A stretch of 64,000 nt of DNA, from assembly GCA_013396755.1 (NCBI GenBank), contig VWZF01006058.1, positions 320,816 to 384,815 of the forward strand, given 5' to 3'. This stretch comes from Sclerurus mexicanus (taxonomy: Eukaryota; Chordata; Aves; Passeriformes; Furnariidae). Of the stretch, positions 36,301-49,000 are shown piece after piece (the stretch's first letter is position 1; the number at the start of each line of letters is the position of its first letter). A program made the translations under genes and the position numbers. A model generated the notes under the pieces. The model was given only the letters and a program-made list of their open reading frames with translations. It was not told the DNA's origin and searched no databases.

Positions 36301-36956
36301 CAGCATCCTTCCAGACTTTGGGAAGTCTGGGGATGCTCCCTGGGACACGCTTTCAGTAGCAGATAATCAGAATTTCATTTCTTCAGAGGGCTGAAGACGC
36401 ATTGATAGCTATTTATAGGACAATTTATTGGTAACTACTTATGTAATTTACTAGTGAAACTTTACACTTTTTGCAAGTCTAATATACCATTGGATATGTA
36501 TCAGTTTTACACATATGTATTAATTATATATATACACACTAATATATTCAGGTTCAGCTATTAAAATGCAGCTACATTATCAGATCAGATTACAGGAATG
36601 ACTGGTTGAGCTTTACAATAGGAAGTATATATTTTATGACAAACTTATATGAATGCACGTAGATATGAAAGACCACGTGGCCAATGGGCAAACACAGCCA
36701 GCACAGAGAGCTGAGAGGAAATGACACAAAAAACCAAGCCCAAAATTAGAAGATTCTTGGTTTTCTGTATTTCTGTGTCTGCAGTTTTTTCAAGAACATT
36801 TTTGACTAAGAATATAGCATTTCAATAGTCTTCCTGACTACACACACGAACTACTCTTACTAAGAGTTAAAGCAGTTTTTTGCTCTCTTAAATCAATGCA
36901 ATTTTCTTTCTCTGTGGTAAAGAATGCTTAGAGAGGTTTCATTATCTTTTTTAAAC
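33356..36956 (-). other. SCAPER: SCAPER intron (3.6 kb)
   Basis: AT-rich intron. It contains a short TA run at 33850-33873 and a 21-bp imperfect tandem duplication at about 34042-34080 (CAGATCACCACTGCTGA and CAGATCACTACTGCTGA). No gene is recognised. Confidence 0.8.
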
Positions 36957-37186
36957 CTGATTAGGTCTTGGACTCTGCTGTTGAAGGCTTCCACTTGCGA
37001 GGATTTACTTTTCACTTCCTGCAATATCTTCAGGGCAGTAGAGTGGCTGTTTCCATCTGGGAAGCTGGAGATTAGACATCTGAAAATCACAGCAGTTACC
37101 CTCAGAAGTCCTGTTGTTAAACCTTCAAATACCTGCTTATTTACACTTCTGCCCGCAGTAGCATTATGGTCATCTGGAACACTAAC
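36957..37186 (-). CDS. SCAPER: SCAPER exon encoding VSVPDDHN...NKQVFEGLTTGLL...
   Basis: This exon is 230 bases, entering in phase 0 and leaving in phase 2. It encodes VSVPDDHNATAGRSVNKQVF, EGLTTGLLRVTAVIFRCLIS, SFPDGNSHSTALKILQEVK and SKSSQVEAFNSRVQDLI plus two bases. The NKQVFEGLTTGLL and NRVQDLI-type blocks are conserved. The serine/lysine-rich stretch between them differs from my memory of the human protein but keeps its length, which suggests a disordered loop. The donor is weak (CAG then GTTTAA), while the acceptor TTTGCTTAG is normal. Confidence 0.93.
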
Positions 37187-38893
37187 CTAAGCAAAGAGAA
37201 AAAAAGAAGACCAACAACCAGAATTCAATAAAAATAACCAAAGTCTGTAGAGAAACATTTAGAAACCTGCACAGGTGTACCCCAAAAGTAATACTCAAGT
37301 AACATTCTAGCAGTGCTGATGGACACTGAGGCATTTCAGGTACAGGAAAAGGCAGATAATCCAAGCTGGACCAGAGTAACACAAGCCAAAGTGAGTCGGT
37401 GTGTGGGAACCGAGGGAAGCCCGACAGCAGCAGAGCCTGTTACCAGCACAGTGTGCTCTGATGCACAGAACATCACCCGATGGGCACTCACACCTCAGCC
37501 CCCTGGCCATCACATCAGCAGCACGACACGCCATCCCTCTGGACAGACCTCGGACAAATCCCACTTCTCTAAAGTAGCCCACCCTAGAAAAGTGAAGCTG
37601 AGCTGTACAGCACGTCAATCTGAAGACAGATCTATGTGTGGGACACACATCTTCAGGGTTATACTCTGTCCTAGGGAGCACAATTTTTTTAAAGTTAATG
37701 ACATTTTTTAGTGTCTGCAGGCCAAGCTAATTGACCCAGCCGAAATCCTGCCCTGGTATGATCAAACAGGGAGTGAAGAGCGTGTGGAGGTCCCGCAGTG
37801 TCACGGGCACAGCCCTGGCAGTGCAGATGCACCACTCAGCACCTGGGGCTCCCGGCACACCTGCGGTGCCTGATGCCCCTGGTTCCACAAACCTCCCTGG
37901 AGCCCCTGGCAGCCAGAGCCTTCCAACGCTGCCATCAGGGATCAATATCGGCTGAAAGCTTATTTTCGTTCCAGGGTAAAATAATTTACGCTGGGTACAT
38001 GCAAGCAAGGTCAGAGAAAACCAGTCCTCCCTGTATAGGTATCAGGAGGGATTTGGTAACACTTGGTGACAAAGAACAACATGCACGTTTCTTTATTATT
38101 CATTAGCTCTGAGCCTTGTGCTGCTCCTTCAGACTCATTGTAAGAGTCTGTTTCTGGTGACGAGCCAAGAGAGCAAGTGAGAAGTCTTTAGCTGCTCATT
38201 CAAGTTCAATAGGGAAAATAATCCTACGCTGCTGCAGTAACTTTTGTTGACTACAATAACTCAAGCCTGACGATTTCAATTGCCCACTGAAACAGACGGA
38301 CTGAGCTTTGCAATGTATAAATCAATTTAAATGCAGTGACTTCGTACTAGGAACACTGAGTTTAAAAAATCGCTAACAAATCCGACTCACGGCTTTTTCA
38401 CTCAGGATAAAAAATTATATATGTTATTTCTTTAATGATTTAATAATATTTTGCAGCAAGGGCTTCCACTGGCTGTAATGAACAGTACTGTAAGCAGATA
38501 ATGTCTATTTTCATCTTCTAGTTCAATGTACATATGGGGGTTTTATTTGCCAAGTATACAGCATTAGCAATAAAAGTTCATGCTTTAAAATAAAACTCTT
38601 CTTTCTAGTTTGTAAAATACATAGATCTGGCACTTAATAGAATCATTTACTGCAGAGCTTACGATTTTTGGGGAAAATGTGTGTATATAAGTGAGAACAA
38701 GTGTGGGTTTTTTATACTGCGTATGTCAGAGAAGATATAGAAGGAAATAGTGTTTTACAGAAAATAGGTAAGTTTGAACTTAATTCCTTTTACATTTTCC
38801 TTTTAGACTAACTCAGATGAGTGACAAAAAATCAGCTCTTCTACCGAAGAAGTAATTAATGGGATAGTGTGAAAGTGCATTGAGATTTATGGT

Positions 38894-38942
38894 CAAAATT
38901 AATTGGTGTGCTTGCAGAAGCAAAATTAATTGGGGTGCTTGC
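38894..38942 (+). repeat. Imperfect 27-bp direct repeat
   Basis: CAAAATTAATTGG(T/G)GTGCTTGC occurs at 38894 and again at 38921, with one mismatch over 22 bases. Confidence 0.85.
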
Positions 38943-40124
38943 TTGTTGATTATTATATCAAGCAAGGGCTAGGAAATCTCAAGATTTAATAGTGTAATTA
39001 TGAAAGCTTTCAAGCTCTGGTTTCTTTGGTGTGCTTTCACGGGGAGCTGATGATATTCAGAGAAACTGTGCGCTGAACGTGGGCTTTGGATGAGCAAATG
39101 TTCCAAGGTTCCAAAATCTGAGGTTTAACAGGTTTAACAGTTTAAGCAGCACAAACCCACAAGTGCGATCACACCCTCGAACTGCTTCGGTGAGTAACCG
39201 GTACGAGACGTTCCCAAACCACAAAGAAATATCAGGAGAAATGCAAGTATTGCCCGATTATCGGAGCCACCCCATTCCAGCCTTCACGATGACTATGCCG
39301 GGCTTCACCAGGGCTCCACCGCCTTGACGTCAGTTCCTGAGTGGCAACGCTCTGCTGAGCAGAGCCCCGGCCCTGGCACGGTGTCCACACAGGTGCTGCG
39401 CTATTCCTCGGAGAATTCCCCTCGGGGAGGGATTCCCATGCTCGTGCAGAGCTGCCGTAAGCGCTTCGGCTCTGCCCAGCAGCTAGGGCTTAATCCTCTA
39501 AGATGCTGCACAATATGGCCCCAGTCCAGTAAAGCACTTAGGCTCACATTTAATACAGCTGAAAATGTTACTCCCTTCTGACTCATGTCACCAAAATACC
39601 TCTGCATATCAGGGAGCACTTCTCTGTGCTAACAAAAAACACAGTTTCCAGTCAGCCACGCAGAGCTCTGCCACTGGCAACTCACGGATGTTTTTATCTG
39701 GTAAAAAGCATAGTCCTTCACAGCTGTGAAGAATTTTAAATCCAGAGTTGTTCAACCTAAATGGGAAGACTTCAACCCTTTTGAAGCATCCAATTTCTCT
39801 TCGTTTGGTCACTTATTTTGTATCCTTCTGCCATTAACAGTGATGATTTTGTTCTTTTTGCACGTGCAGACATTGGGTTTGCCTCAAGAACACTCTGAAA
39901 AATGCATACTTTCAAAATAGCATCTGTAAGACGTCAGATTTCTATGTCCTAAATAGTGAACTAAAGAAATGGGAATGGCCCAGGAAGTGCATGGGCTTAG
40001 GGTGGTGCAGGTGAAGGTTCCACTTTTTGAATTGCCTGCCCCTAAACACTTCAGTGTGTCATAACTCCTGCTCCAGCCCTGTTTTCAGGACTCACTACCC
40101 TCCGCATGGTCTTGTTATTAGGGC

Positions 40125-40180
40125 CTTGTTATTTAAAGTACCTGAATTAAATCTTGTTATTTAAAGTACCTGAATTAAAC
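40125..40180 (+). repeat. 28-bp tandem duplication
   Basis: Two adjacent copies of a 28-base unit beginning CTTGTTATTTAAAGTACC differ only in the final base. A partial match (CTTGTTATTA) lies just before them. Confidence 0.95.
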
Positions 40181-42934
40181 AGCAGCAAAGTGAAGAAATG
40201 GAGGAAAAAAATTACGTGCCTGTGACTAGACAGCCAGATCAACCTAAAGGAAGATTTCACAGGCCATTCACCTACAGCACCATCCAGATTTAAGCACCGT
40301 ATTTTGGAGAAGAAAAAAGTACCAAGCAACTCACTTTTGATGTCGACATTTGTTTGACTGCCACTTAAATGGCAATGCTTGTTGCACACGTTTTCACATT
40401 CACTAATGGTACTTCATTTAGCATTTTCAGATACTCTGCATTTAAAGATTGCCTCAAAAATAATCCCAGTGCTCTGTCATGGTATCATACAGATAGGTAT
40501 GGTTTATGTACATGGCTTTGCAGATATCTTTGTGGAAGGTACATGACAGCTGTCACTTGACTAGGAATAAAATCCTCAAATTAAAAAACTGTCTCTACAC
40601 GCTTACAGCTCTATTCATTACTTGGCTTTGCCAGTGTGAAATCTTCACAAACACACAATTAGAAAAGTTCCCATTGTTTTGCAGCTATTTTCTAGGTACA
40701 GTCGCCAAAGAAGAGCAGAGAGAGCAGTCTGTAAATAAATGACGTTACACCTCGAGCACAGGACTTGTATGGACGTAGGTGGGAAGGTGAGATCCATTAA
40801 CCATGGAAATCAGGGAACAGCAGTGCTGACCCCAAGAGACAGCGCCTCAGGCATTACCTGAGCTCAGCAGGCTCAGAGAGGTGAAACGGCAGGTAAAGTC
40901 TACAGAAGGTTTCCTACCAGTCTGTTCAGGTGGGAGATAAAGAGAGGGGTCTAAACAGGACACCTTCAACTGCTAATCTGGGCAGGCTGGGTGTCACAAA
41001 AAGAAGAAGAAAAAAAGAGAAGTACAGCCCATCTGTTATTCTTTAATTTCCCATCGGTACTTTCATTGGAGATGTTATTTTTTTAATAGTACTTCAAGCA
41101 GTATTTTGAGGAGAAAAATGTTATACACTTGTGTAGGAAAAAATTATCACCAGTGGAAAGTGATTGGTTTAAATTTTATTGTTTAAAATGTAGAGCTCTG
41201 AGTTTTAGCAAAGGGAAAGCTGACAATGTATTCGATTGGTGAATAAAATCAAAATTAAACCGCTATTAAATTAGATGGAAATGAGGTTCATTCTGGATGT
41301 ATTCAAGGTTACACCGAAATGCTTCTCAAAACCGGACTCTTTGTGTTTCTGCATTAAGTAAATATTGGCACCCTTGTTTAACAACATGTTAAAACCTTGC
41401 AAAGAGACATTCTCACTTATCACTCCTGGCATTACGTGGGCTTTATTTCCCAAACAGTAAGTGAAAACACACACAGCCTGGGCAAAGGCTGCATCACCCA
41501 GTCACCAAACCAGGAAAACTGGAGGCAGTTCAATTCCTTGGGGGAGTGTATTTTACTATTTTGATATTTCGAGCTGCTCTCATTTTGTGCATTTCTTTTT
41601 TGGGAAAAAAAAAAAAAATAATTCGAACTCGATCTGATTTATTATATTTTCAAGAGAGAAAAATCAGGGTTAGAAAAGCAGCACTGTATTTGGGGTCTGT
41701 GCTCAAATAGGTACCTCCTGGGCCTATGAAGATATCCTGGTGGAAGGGCCAATTTTGCACGAAGAGAACATAAGAGACTTTATGCATCGGAAAGAAAAGC
41801 CCACTGTGGATCTGGGGAAACATTAAGCTTTAATTGCAGTTTTGCTGCAATTTAAGGGCAGCGTTTGGCAGGACACGAAGTAAATTATCCTTCCCTAGTA
41901 TCTCCGAGCTCTAGGTGGCCAACTCTGCCTAAGAAACAGCCTCTTCATCCCTGCAGGACGGCGCGGGTCGTTCTGCAGCCGCCCCCGGAGCGGAGCAGGG
42001 CAGGGCTTTGGCAGCAGAGCGCATCCTGTCACTCGGCAGTGCCCAGGGATTTCCCGGGCTGGGATTACCCCCAGGCCGGCCCTGCACTGCCAGCAGTGCC
42101 CAGCACAGCACACTCACCTTTCGCTAAGCGCGTCTGAAACCTAAGCCCTGAATCCTCTCGGAAAGAGCCAGGGAGCAACGAGGAGCCGGCGGCTACTCAG
42201 AGAACGCACAGGGTGCATCTGGGTTTTCCTTTGTGCCAAGGACCCTCAGAGTGTCTTTTTAAAGTCAACAGTCCTATGGCTGCTGATTCGAACAGCGTCA
42301 CTTAAATTATTAAAAGTATGTACATAACTTTTCAATTAACAAACTGCTTGGCTCATGAAAATACATACACACAATTTATAAGTAGAAAACCAAGACTAAA
42401 TATCTTATGATGAGCAGGTCACTATGAATTAAAAATGAGTTTTCAAATAAAATATTTAATGACATTTCAAATTAGATGAAACGTTGGAAAATTAAGACTT
42501 TAATCGTTAAGGAGTTCTGCTACTTAAGCATTTCAGCAAATCAAACTACGGCAACATATTGACCTGACTGAAGATTCCTGACTCTGAAACAAGTAAGAAT
42601 CAAACACACACGGACAACTCATAATATTCTACATTTTAAATATTCCCACAGGGTGAATTAAAGAAGACAACCTCAGAAAATGTTCAAGATAGAACAATAT
42701 CCACTCACTAGAGTTGCTGGCATGTATGCTTTTGCAGAACTTATTCATAGAAGCAAATATATCCATTTCTATAGAATATAGCAGACACAGCCACCATATA
42801 TATATACAACAAAAGAATCTTATTCTTTCAAGCCTTTATTCTCAATTTATCTCCTGCTATTCTTACACTTTAAGTACCTGAACATGTTTGAGAAGCATGC
42901 ATAAATTTCTAAATTAAAAAGCTGCTTTACCTAC

Positions 42935-43058
42935 CGTAAGCTGGTGTATCAACAGGTCCATCAGAAAAGTGATCTTATTACTGAAGAGAACATAAGTGCA
43001 GTTTTCTATGCAGTTGCTGCAGGCGAGGCTGTAAACGTTCACTGTACTGCACAGTGAC
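42935..43058 (-). CDS. SCAPER: SCAPER exon encoding SLCSTVNVYSLACSNC...
   Basis: This exon is 124 bases, entering in phase 2 and leaving in phase 0. It encodes (K)SLCSTVNVYSLACSNCIEN and CTYVLFSNKITFLMDLLIHQLT. The family block LFSNKITFLMDLLIHQLT is fully preserved. Five cysteines are clustered, but without zinc-finger spacing. The acceptor is CTTTTTAG and the donor is GTAGGT. Confidence 0.95.
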
Positions 43059-46000
43059 CTAAAAAGTCAGAAGGGAAGAAAAAGAGAAATCAGAACTTTT
43101 CTCCTTTCATCAGTAAATTAAAAGCAAATAAATGGCAGCACATCACAAAACAATCTTTCAGCAATTCACGGTCATTTTCTCCAACTTGGAATTCCAAATA
43201 GAACTCATACCTTCAGTTAAATCAATTATATAATTAATAACTTCAAAACAGTAAAGCCATACTTATCAGAAGTCATGCACTGTATGGGTACTGGGGTCAT
43301 CTATATTCAGAACTCACACCAAAACTTACACAGAGTATCAAGCCAATTTCATAATTTGGATATGTAATTTTGGGGCTTTTTGTGGCTTATATCTCTAGCA
43401 CACAATCAAGTAGGGTGTAAGATCCCTTTCCTGGCATGACCTTCAAGACAAAAACCCCACCCAAGTCACTCACAGCAATTCCCAGGCCCAGCTCCAGAGA
43501 GAACCAGCAGGGCATTAACGCAAGGAACAGGGATGAGCAAGGAACTTGACCTGAGCGAGCAAAGCAGCGGGTGGAATTCCTGCCCAAACCATTCCAGTGA
43601 CACAGCCTGACCCACTGCAGAGCCTGGAAGTGCCACAAAGCATCGAGTGACCCACACCTACGGCTGGGGGGAAGAGGTGACAATGGCAAGGACACAAAAT
43701 CACGAGCACACGTCCAATTGTTCTTTGCGTCACACGCAGTGATTTCCATCTGCTCCAGTTAAAGTGTTCTCAAAACAGGGCTTGCAGGGAAGCAGGGACC
43801 AGCCCTACAAAATACACTTGCAGAGAGATTAATCTGACCAGAGAGAATCCTATTTCAGAATAAACACAAAATTCATTTCTTGAGCTCTGCTTACTACAAG
43901 AGCCATCACTGTTACTATACAAACACACATAACGCAAATGCATCATAAATATATCCAATAATAAATACAGATGGCTAGACATCCAAGTTGTTTGCCTAAA
44001 GCAAACTAAAAGGAAAAAAAAATTAATTTGTTGGGGTTTTTTCAACATGTGAAAAAATGTAACTAAGTTCAAATAAGCTGCATGGGAGAAAATAAACTGT
44101 GAGCACTGTTGAAAGGTCACACAAAAGTGGGACTGCAGCAAACACTGAGTAACTGCACTGAAATCATCAAAGCTGGTATTCAACAGGACAGGCTGCAGAC
44201 TAATTCAATGTATTTCTAGAGTGGAGTGTCCCACCTCATCTTCCTCCTGAAAGGTTTTATGAAAGCACCACCTTATTTACACACTAAGGAGCGCTGCTTT
44301 GCCGAGCTCATTGCCGAGGCAGCTGAGAGGGAAGCATCTCACACACAGACACTGTGCTCCTCGAGCCAAGAAAGGCCAGAACAACCGGAGGGAAGCTTTT
44401 CTCATTTGTGTGTCTGGATTGTCTTTCCTTCAGCTGGAGAAATGATTGTGAGTTTTGAAAAGAAGCAAGTGAACATTTACACTCGTCCTCTTTTTCTGAG
44501 TATTACCATTTTACCGACTTATATTAATTTTACTGTACGGGTAATTAATTTTACTCTACTGTCTAATGTAGTCAGTTTCAATCTCCAGTTCACATGATGT
44601 GAAAACACTATTAAGTAATTAATTATTGGTCAAAGGCAGGTTCATTTTCACCTATTTCACCCAATTTTTACCCTACAGATAATTCAAGCAGCGTGCTTCA
44701 TGTGCATTTACTAATATCTCCTTTGCAACACAATTCTCTTTTCCTATCCCGACTATATAAAGGTGTTTAGTTCCCTTCCCTCAGGTGGAAAAATACTTTC
44801 ATTAGGCACTTACTTCTACCTTTCACGGAAGATTATTCCCCCAAGTTGGTGTGTTTGCAGGGAGAAAGAGATGGAATTACATTGGTAATCTCTATTTTCT
44901 GCTGAGAAGAAGATGTTTTAAATCAGCTTCTCTCATTTTATCCCAAGTGCCAAATACAAATTTGTAGGTTAATTTTGAGGGCATTTCAGAGCTCTGATTT
45001 AGTTAAATCACCGCAATAAATGTTTTTTGAGATATGGGATTCCCGATTCCCACAAGGACCATTTATTTTACATTTGAAAGCACAAAAACTTCCCACTTTA
45101 TGTACGGAACAAATTCCACCGTAGCAACGCAGCACGCTTTTGGATCTCCCCACTGACCCTCACGTCAGAAGGAATACTGGCGTGTTCAGGGACGCCAATA
45201 ATGCGTTTGAAAAGGTGCTGTAAGCAAATGGATGTCAAATTAATTTTTCACAACAATGAAGAGGGCTCATTTAATTGATACCATAAGCTCGTCGGAGCGC
45301 GTTCTGGTCACGGCACCGCCGAGCTCTGTGCCCGGACCGGAATTCAGCGTCGGCACAGAAGTGTCCCCAGGTGGCTCGCAGTGTTAAATGGCAGATTAAA
45401 GACAGCACAACTAATTTCTTTACTTTAATCTTATTAAGGGAACAACAGCTGTCAAGTGTCACCATTTGTGCACGAGGCCGCCGAGACAGGCGAGGGGCTG
45501 CGAGCGGCAAAGGCACAACTTTATTTCCACACACGTTAAACGTGCTGCGATGAAAAACTCAACGCGCTCTCCACCATTTCCTTCCCTTTTGGAAGTCCTT
45601 TAGCTGCTCTCCATTCCAAAGCCGGTATCTCGAGAGACACGTGGATCAGCTGAAAGCCCACAGCCCAGGGCTCACGTGAAGCAGGTGGTTATTGATCACT
45701 GGTGTTGCTCTAAACTTCGTATCACACCCACAAATCAGCTTTGCGGCTCTGTCAACCCCAGCCCCACGGAAAGGCTGCCCTCTGACGCAAGGCTTTCCTC
45801 CACAGTAAATCCAATTATAACACACTCATTATGGTGCACAAACTTTGAGCCATAACAGAAGTCTGCCCTCAAACTAGACAAAAATACACATCTGTATGTT
45901 GCATTTATTTTACACGACTACAAAGAAAAGGAAGATTCCTTTTAATCCAGCTGGATCTCGACAGTTTATACGTCTGCACATGAATTTCTTTTATGCCAGC

Positions 46001-49000
46001 ACATCATCTCTTTCATCAATTTTCCTAATCTAAACAAGTTAATGAATTTTAACTTTTATTAAAAATACTGAGGCATCAACAGTGTGCAAAGACACAAAAC
46101 TACTCCACGACAGTGCACCAGCACACAGAGGCAAGAACTCAGCTCCTGCTTCACAAAAATCAGGGCACCAGCAACACATAACAATTAACCTGTTCCAAAT
46201 AGAAAGCGTTTCTGTATTAACGACTTCTGCAGACTATAAATGAGTGTACTTCGGTTACCAACGAAGAAAATAATCCAAAAAAGCTCCATTTGGCAGTGGA
46301 ATAATACAAAACTAAGTATTGTCAAATTCAGGATCTGTTAATTCAGTAGAAAAGGGGTCATTTTGAATCGGTTGGGACACTATGCAGCACTCTGACGGGG
46401 AAAGTGGTAATGACATTCTGAGCTGCAAAGAAGTGGGAGGTGACCTGTTACTGCAAAAGGGTGCACAGAATGGCCGCGGAGTGGAATGGTTAAAGAACCA
46501 CCAAGGTAAGAATATGGATGGAAACAACAATACAACCCCCTGATTCTAAGGTAAAAAATACCAATTTTAACTCCTGAAGACTATGCAGGCCCTTCCACTT
46601 CACTCACGGAGTGTATTACACAACCAGGAACCCTCAGAGATCCATAACTAATTATTGTTTTGTCTGTCATTTACGTTATTTAAGAATATCCAATTAAGAA
46701 GCGGTTTGAGATTTTTACCCTGATAATATCTGCTTTAAATAAACGACACAAGAAGAAATTGTACGGATATAGAAGGTACATTATAATAACCTGAATCATC
46801 TCTCAGCTTGTAACCAAAGCCCTCTCTTGTTCCTCACACAACCACTGCCAATCTCTATTGTAAAACGCCGGTCACCCAAGGAACTCAGATTATTTCACAA
46901 ATGTTGCTTAAACAAAGCCCACAGGCCTCATTTGTTAGCAGGTTTTTCAGGCTGTCAAGGCCAGTAAGGTGTCACGGCACAAAGGGGCTGCATGAGCTGC
47001 CCACAGCAAAGGTGGAAGACAACTGAGGGCACGAGATTCATCTCCTGGTCTTGATCTCAAGCATTAAATTGTTTTGCCGTGCAGCTCCCGTTTGCTTCTC
47101 AGTAGAAGCGTAAGAAAAATAGCATGAGGCTCTGAAACCTTCAGAAATTCTGCTGAATGCGTCTTATTTTGTGGAGAACTGAACAATTCTGGAAAATTAC
47201 AAAACGCTGCTTTAAGGAATAACGTGGCCGGACATTAATTTTGATGTTAAGACCAATAATAAAACATACTATAACCCACTGCTTTCTCTTTCCCTTTTGC
47301 AGTGATTTATTTGAAGGGGAGAAAAACTGCCCCAACACCAAATGCATCATCTGTCCCATAAATGTCACGTCTCTCTCTCTCAGCATTTCCCGTCCTGCTG
47401 CTCCAACCACCAGTCTGGACAGTGGCACAAAACAACAGGCACATTGTTAAATCTTCTGATAATAAAGCTTTATCTTGTAGACATGGGATTAAAGTTCTGA
47501 GCTGCACCATACTGCCAGGATTTTGGAGAAAGAGAGATGTAGATAATAGCCCATGTAATCTCCTCACCTACTTGCAAATAGCTTATCCTCATCACAAAGC
47601 AACAGACGAATTCCCAATTGAGGATGAGTACAAATGGTTAAACACTGCACAAGCACACAAACAATCTGAAGTAAGGCAGTGTCCTTTAGCAAAGTGTATT
47701 TGGCTGAGGGAAGACTGGAGGGCAATTCATGAAATGTCTTAATTCAACTCTCCACAGCGCTTTGGCTTGTCTTTAAACAGAGAAAACTGCTGCTCCACTA
47801 GATTCAAAGTTTCAGAAGTCAGGAGGATGTAAATGATATTTGCACAAAAGAAAGAAAATAATTTTTCACTCATTTCAGAATTAAATGAAGAGAAACGTGA
47901 GCTGAATGTGCTCCCTCATTTAAAGAACTAAATATATTCCATGATTATCCTTTGCTTTTGAACTTCCCTCAAAAACTGTATATGAAAAATGTGCTAAATC
48001 CTTTCAGTGAGAGCACGGCAATTCACAGGAACACGGTTTGTGCCTGGTTCACACTGCTCATAGCCAAGTCCCACCCTCTGGAACCAGTGCTCATTCTCAA
48101 TAGCTGAGGTGCAGATTCTGCACTAAACATCCTTCTCTGGCAAAAAGAGCACAAAACACCAAGAGAGGAGGCTCCGCATCCCAAGCAGCAACACCAAGTT
48201 CCCTGGGACACTTCCAGCAGACTCAGACTCTCCAAGCCAGACCCAGGCAATCAGACTCTTGCAGGAAAATCCTGCAAGAGCAGTGAGCTTTAGAGAGCGA
48301 GATCCTGTGTCAAATTATGTGCAAACTGATGTATAACTTCCCAACCACTGCTTTCAGAAGCCTACCAACTGGAGACTGCACTTTGCTGTGAAGCTGAATG
48401 AAATGCTGTGTTTCGGGAGTGCAGCAAAGCTCTCCAGAAGATGTTTTTAACATACAACACCGTCAGAATAGTTTATATGAATCCCTTTTCTATTTCTTTT
48501 GCAAGCACAACTAATGGAAAACTCGTGTTGATAAAACAACATTTAGAGAATTTTTCAAAGATGCAACAATTCTTTTTATAATTCAGTCCTGAGCAGGTTC
48601 AGGAATCTGAGAAACCCCTGGTCTGAAATGGGTACGAGACAGACAACGACTGTCGTGGAGAGGAGAACCCCTGATCAACTCCTTGGATATGATTTCTGTC
48701 ACACAAATGTGGCCGATGTGAGGCTTTATTTATTGGCACACAAGCTCCTTCAAAAACTAATACATCCTCAGGCTGCCTAACAAACTTCAAACAAAAGGTT
48801 TTAAGTAGTGTAAACACAACGTTCTCAAACCTTCTCAACAAAGCCAGACCATTCCTAAAATGAAAGAACAAAAACGGAAGATACACAGAAGGTGCACATT
48901 CTAAGGATTTAAGGCTGCAGCCACCCTCGGCTTTATGTGGGCACACAGAGCAGTGCTTTCTGTTGCAGAGGTTATCGCACACCGAGGAGATAACTCAAAG

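Larger units (their letters stand above)
37187..42934 (-). other. SCAPER: SCAPER intron (5.7 kb)
   Basis: No exon. It contains a near-repeat at 38894-38942, a CRE-like TGACGTCA at 39325-39332 beside a 17-base palindrome, a 28-bp tandem duplication at 40125-40180 and an A14 run at 41605-41618. Glycine/proline-rich open frames at 37727-38008 occur on both strands and are not a collagen gene. Confidence 0.8.

Noticed and set aside
37727..38008. Collagen-like glycine/proline frames on both strands
   Set aside because: A short GC-rich stretch with repeated CCCTGG-like words. Glycine is not at every third residue, and there is no exon structure.
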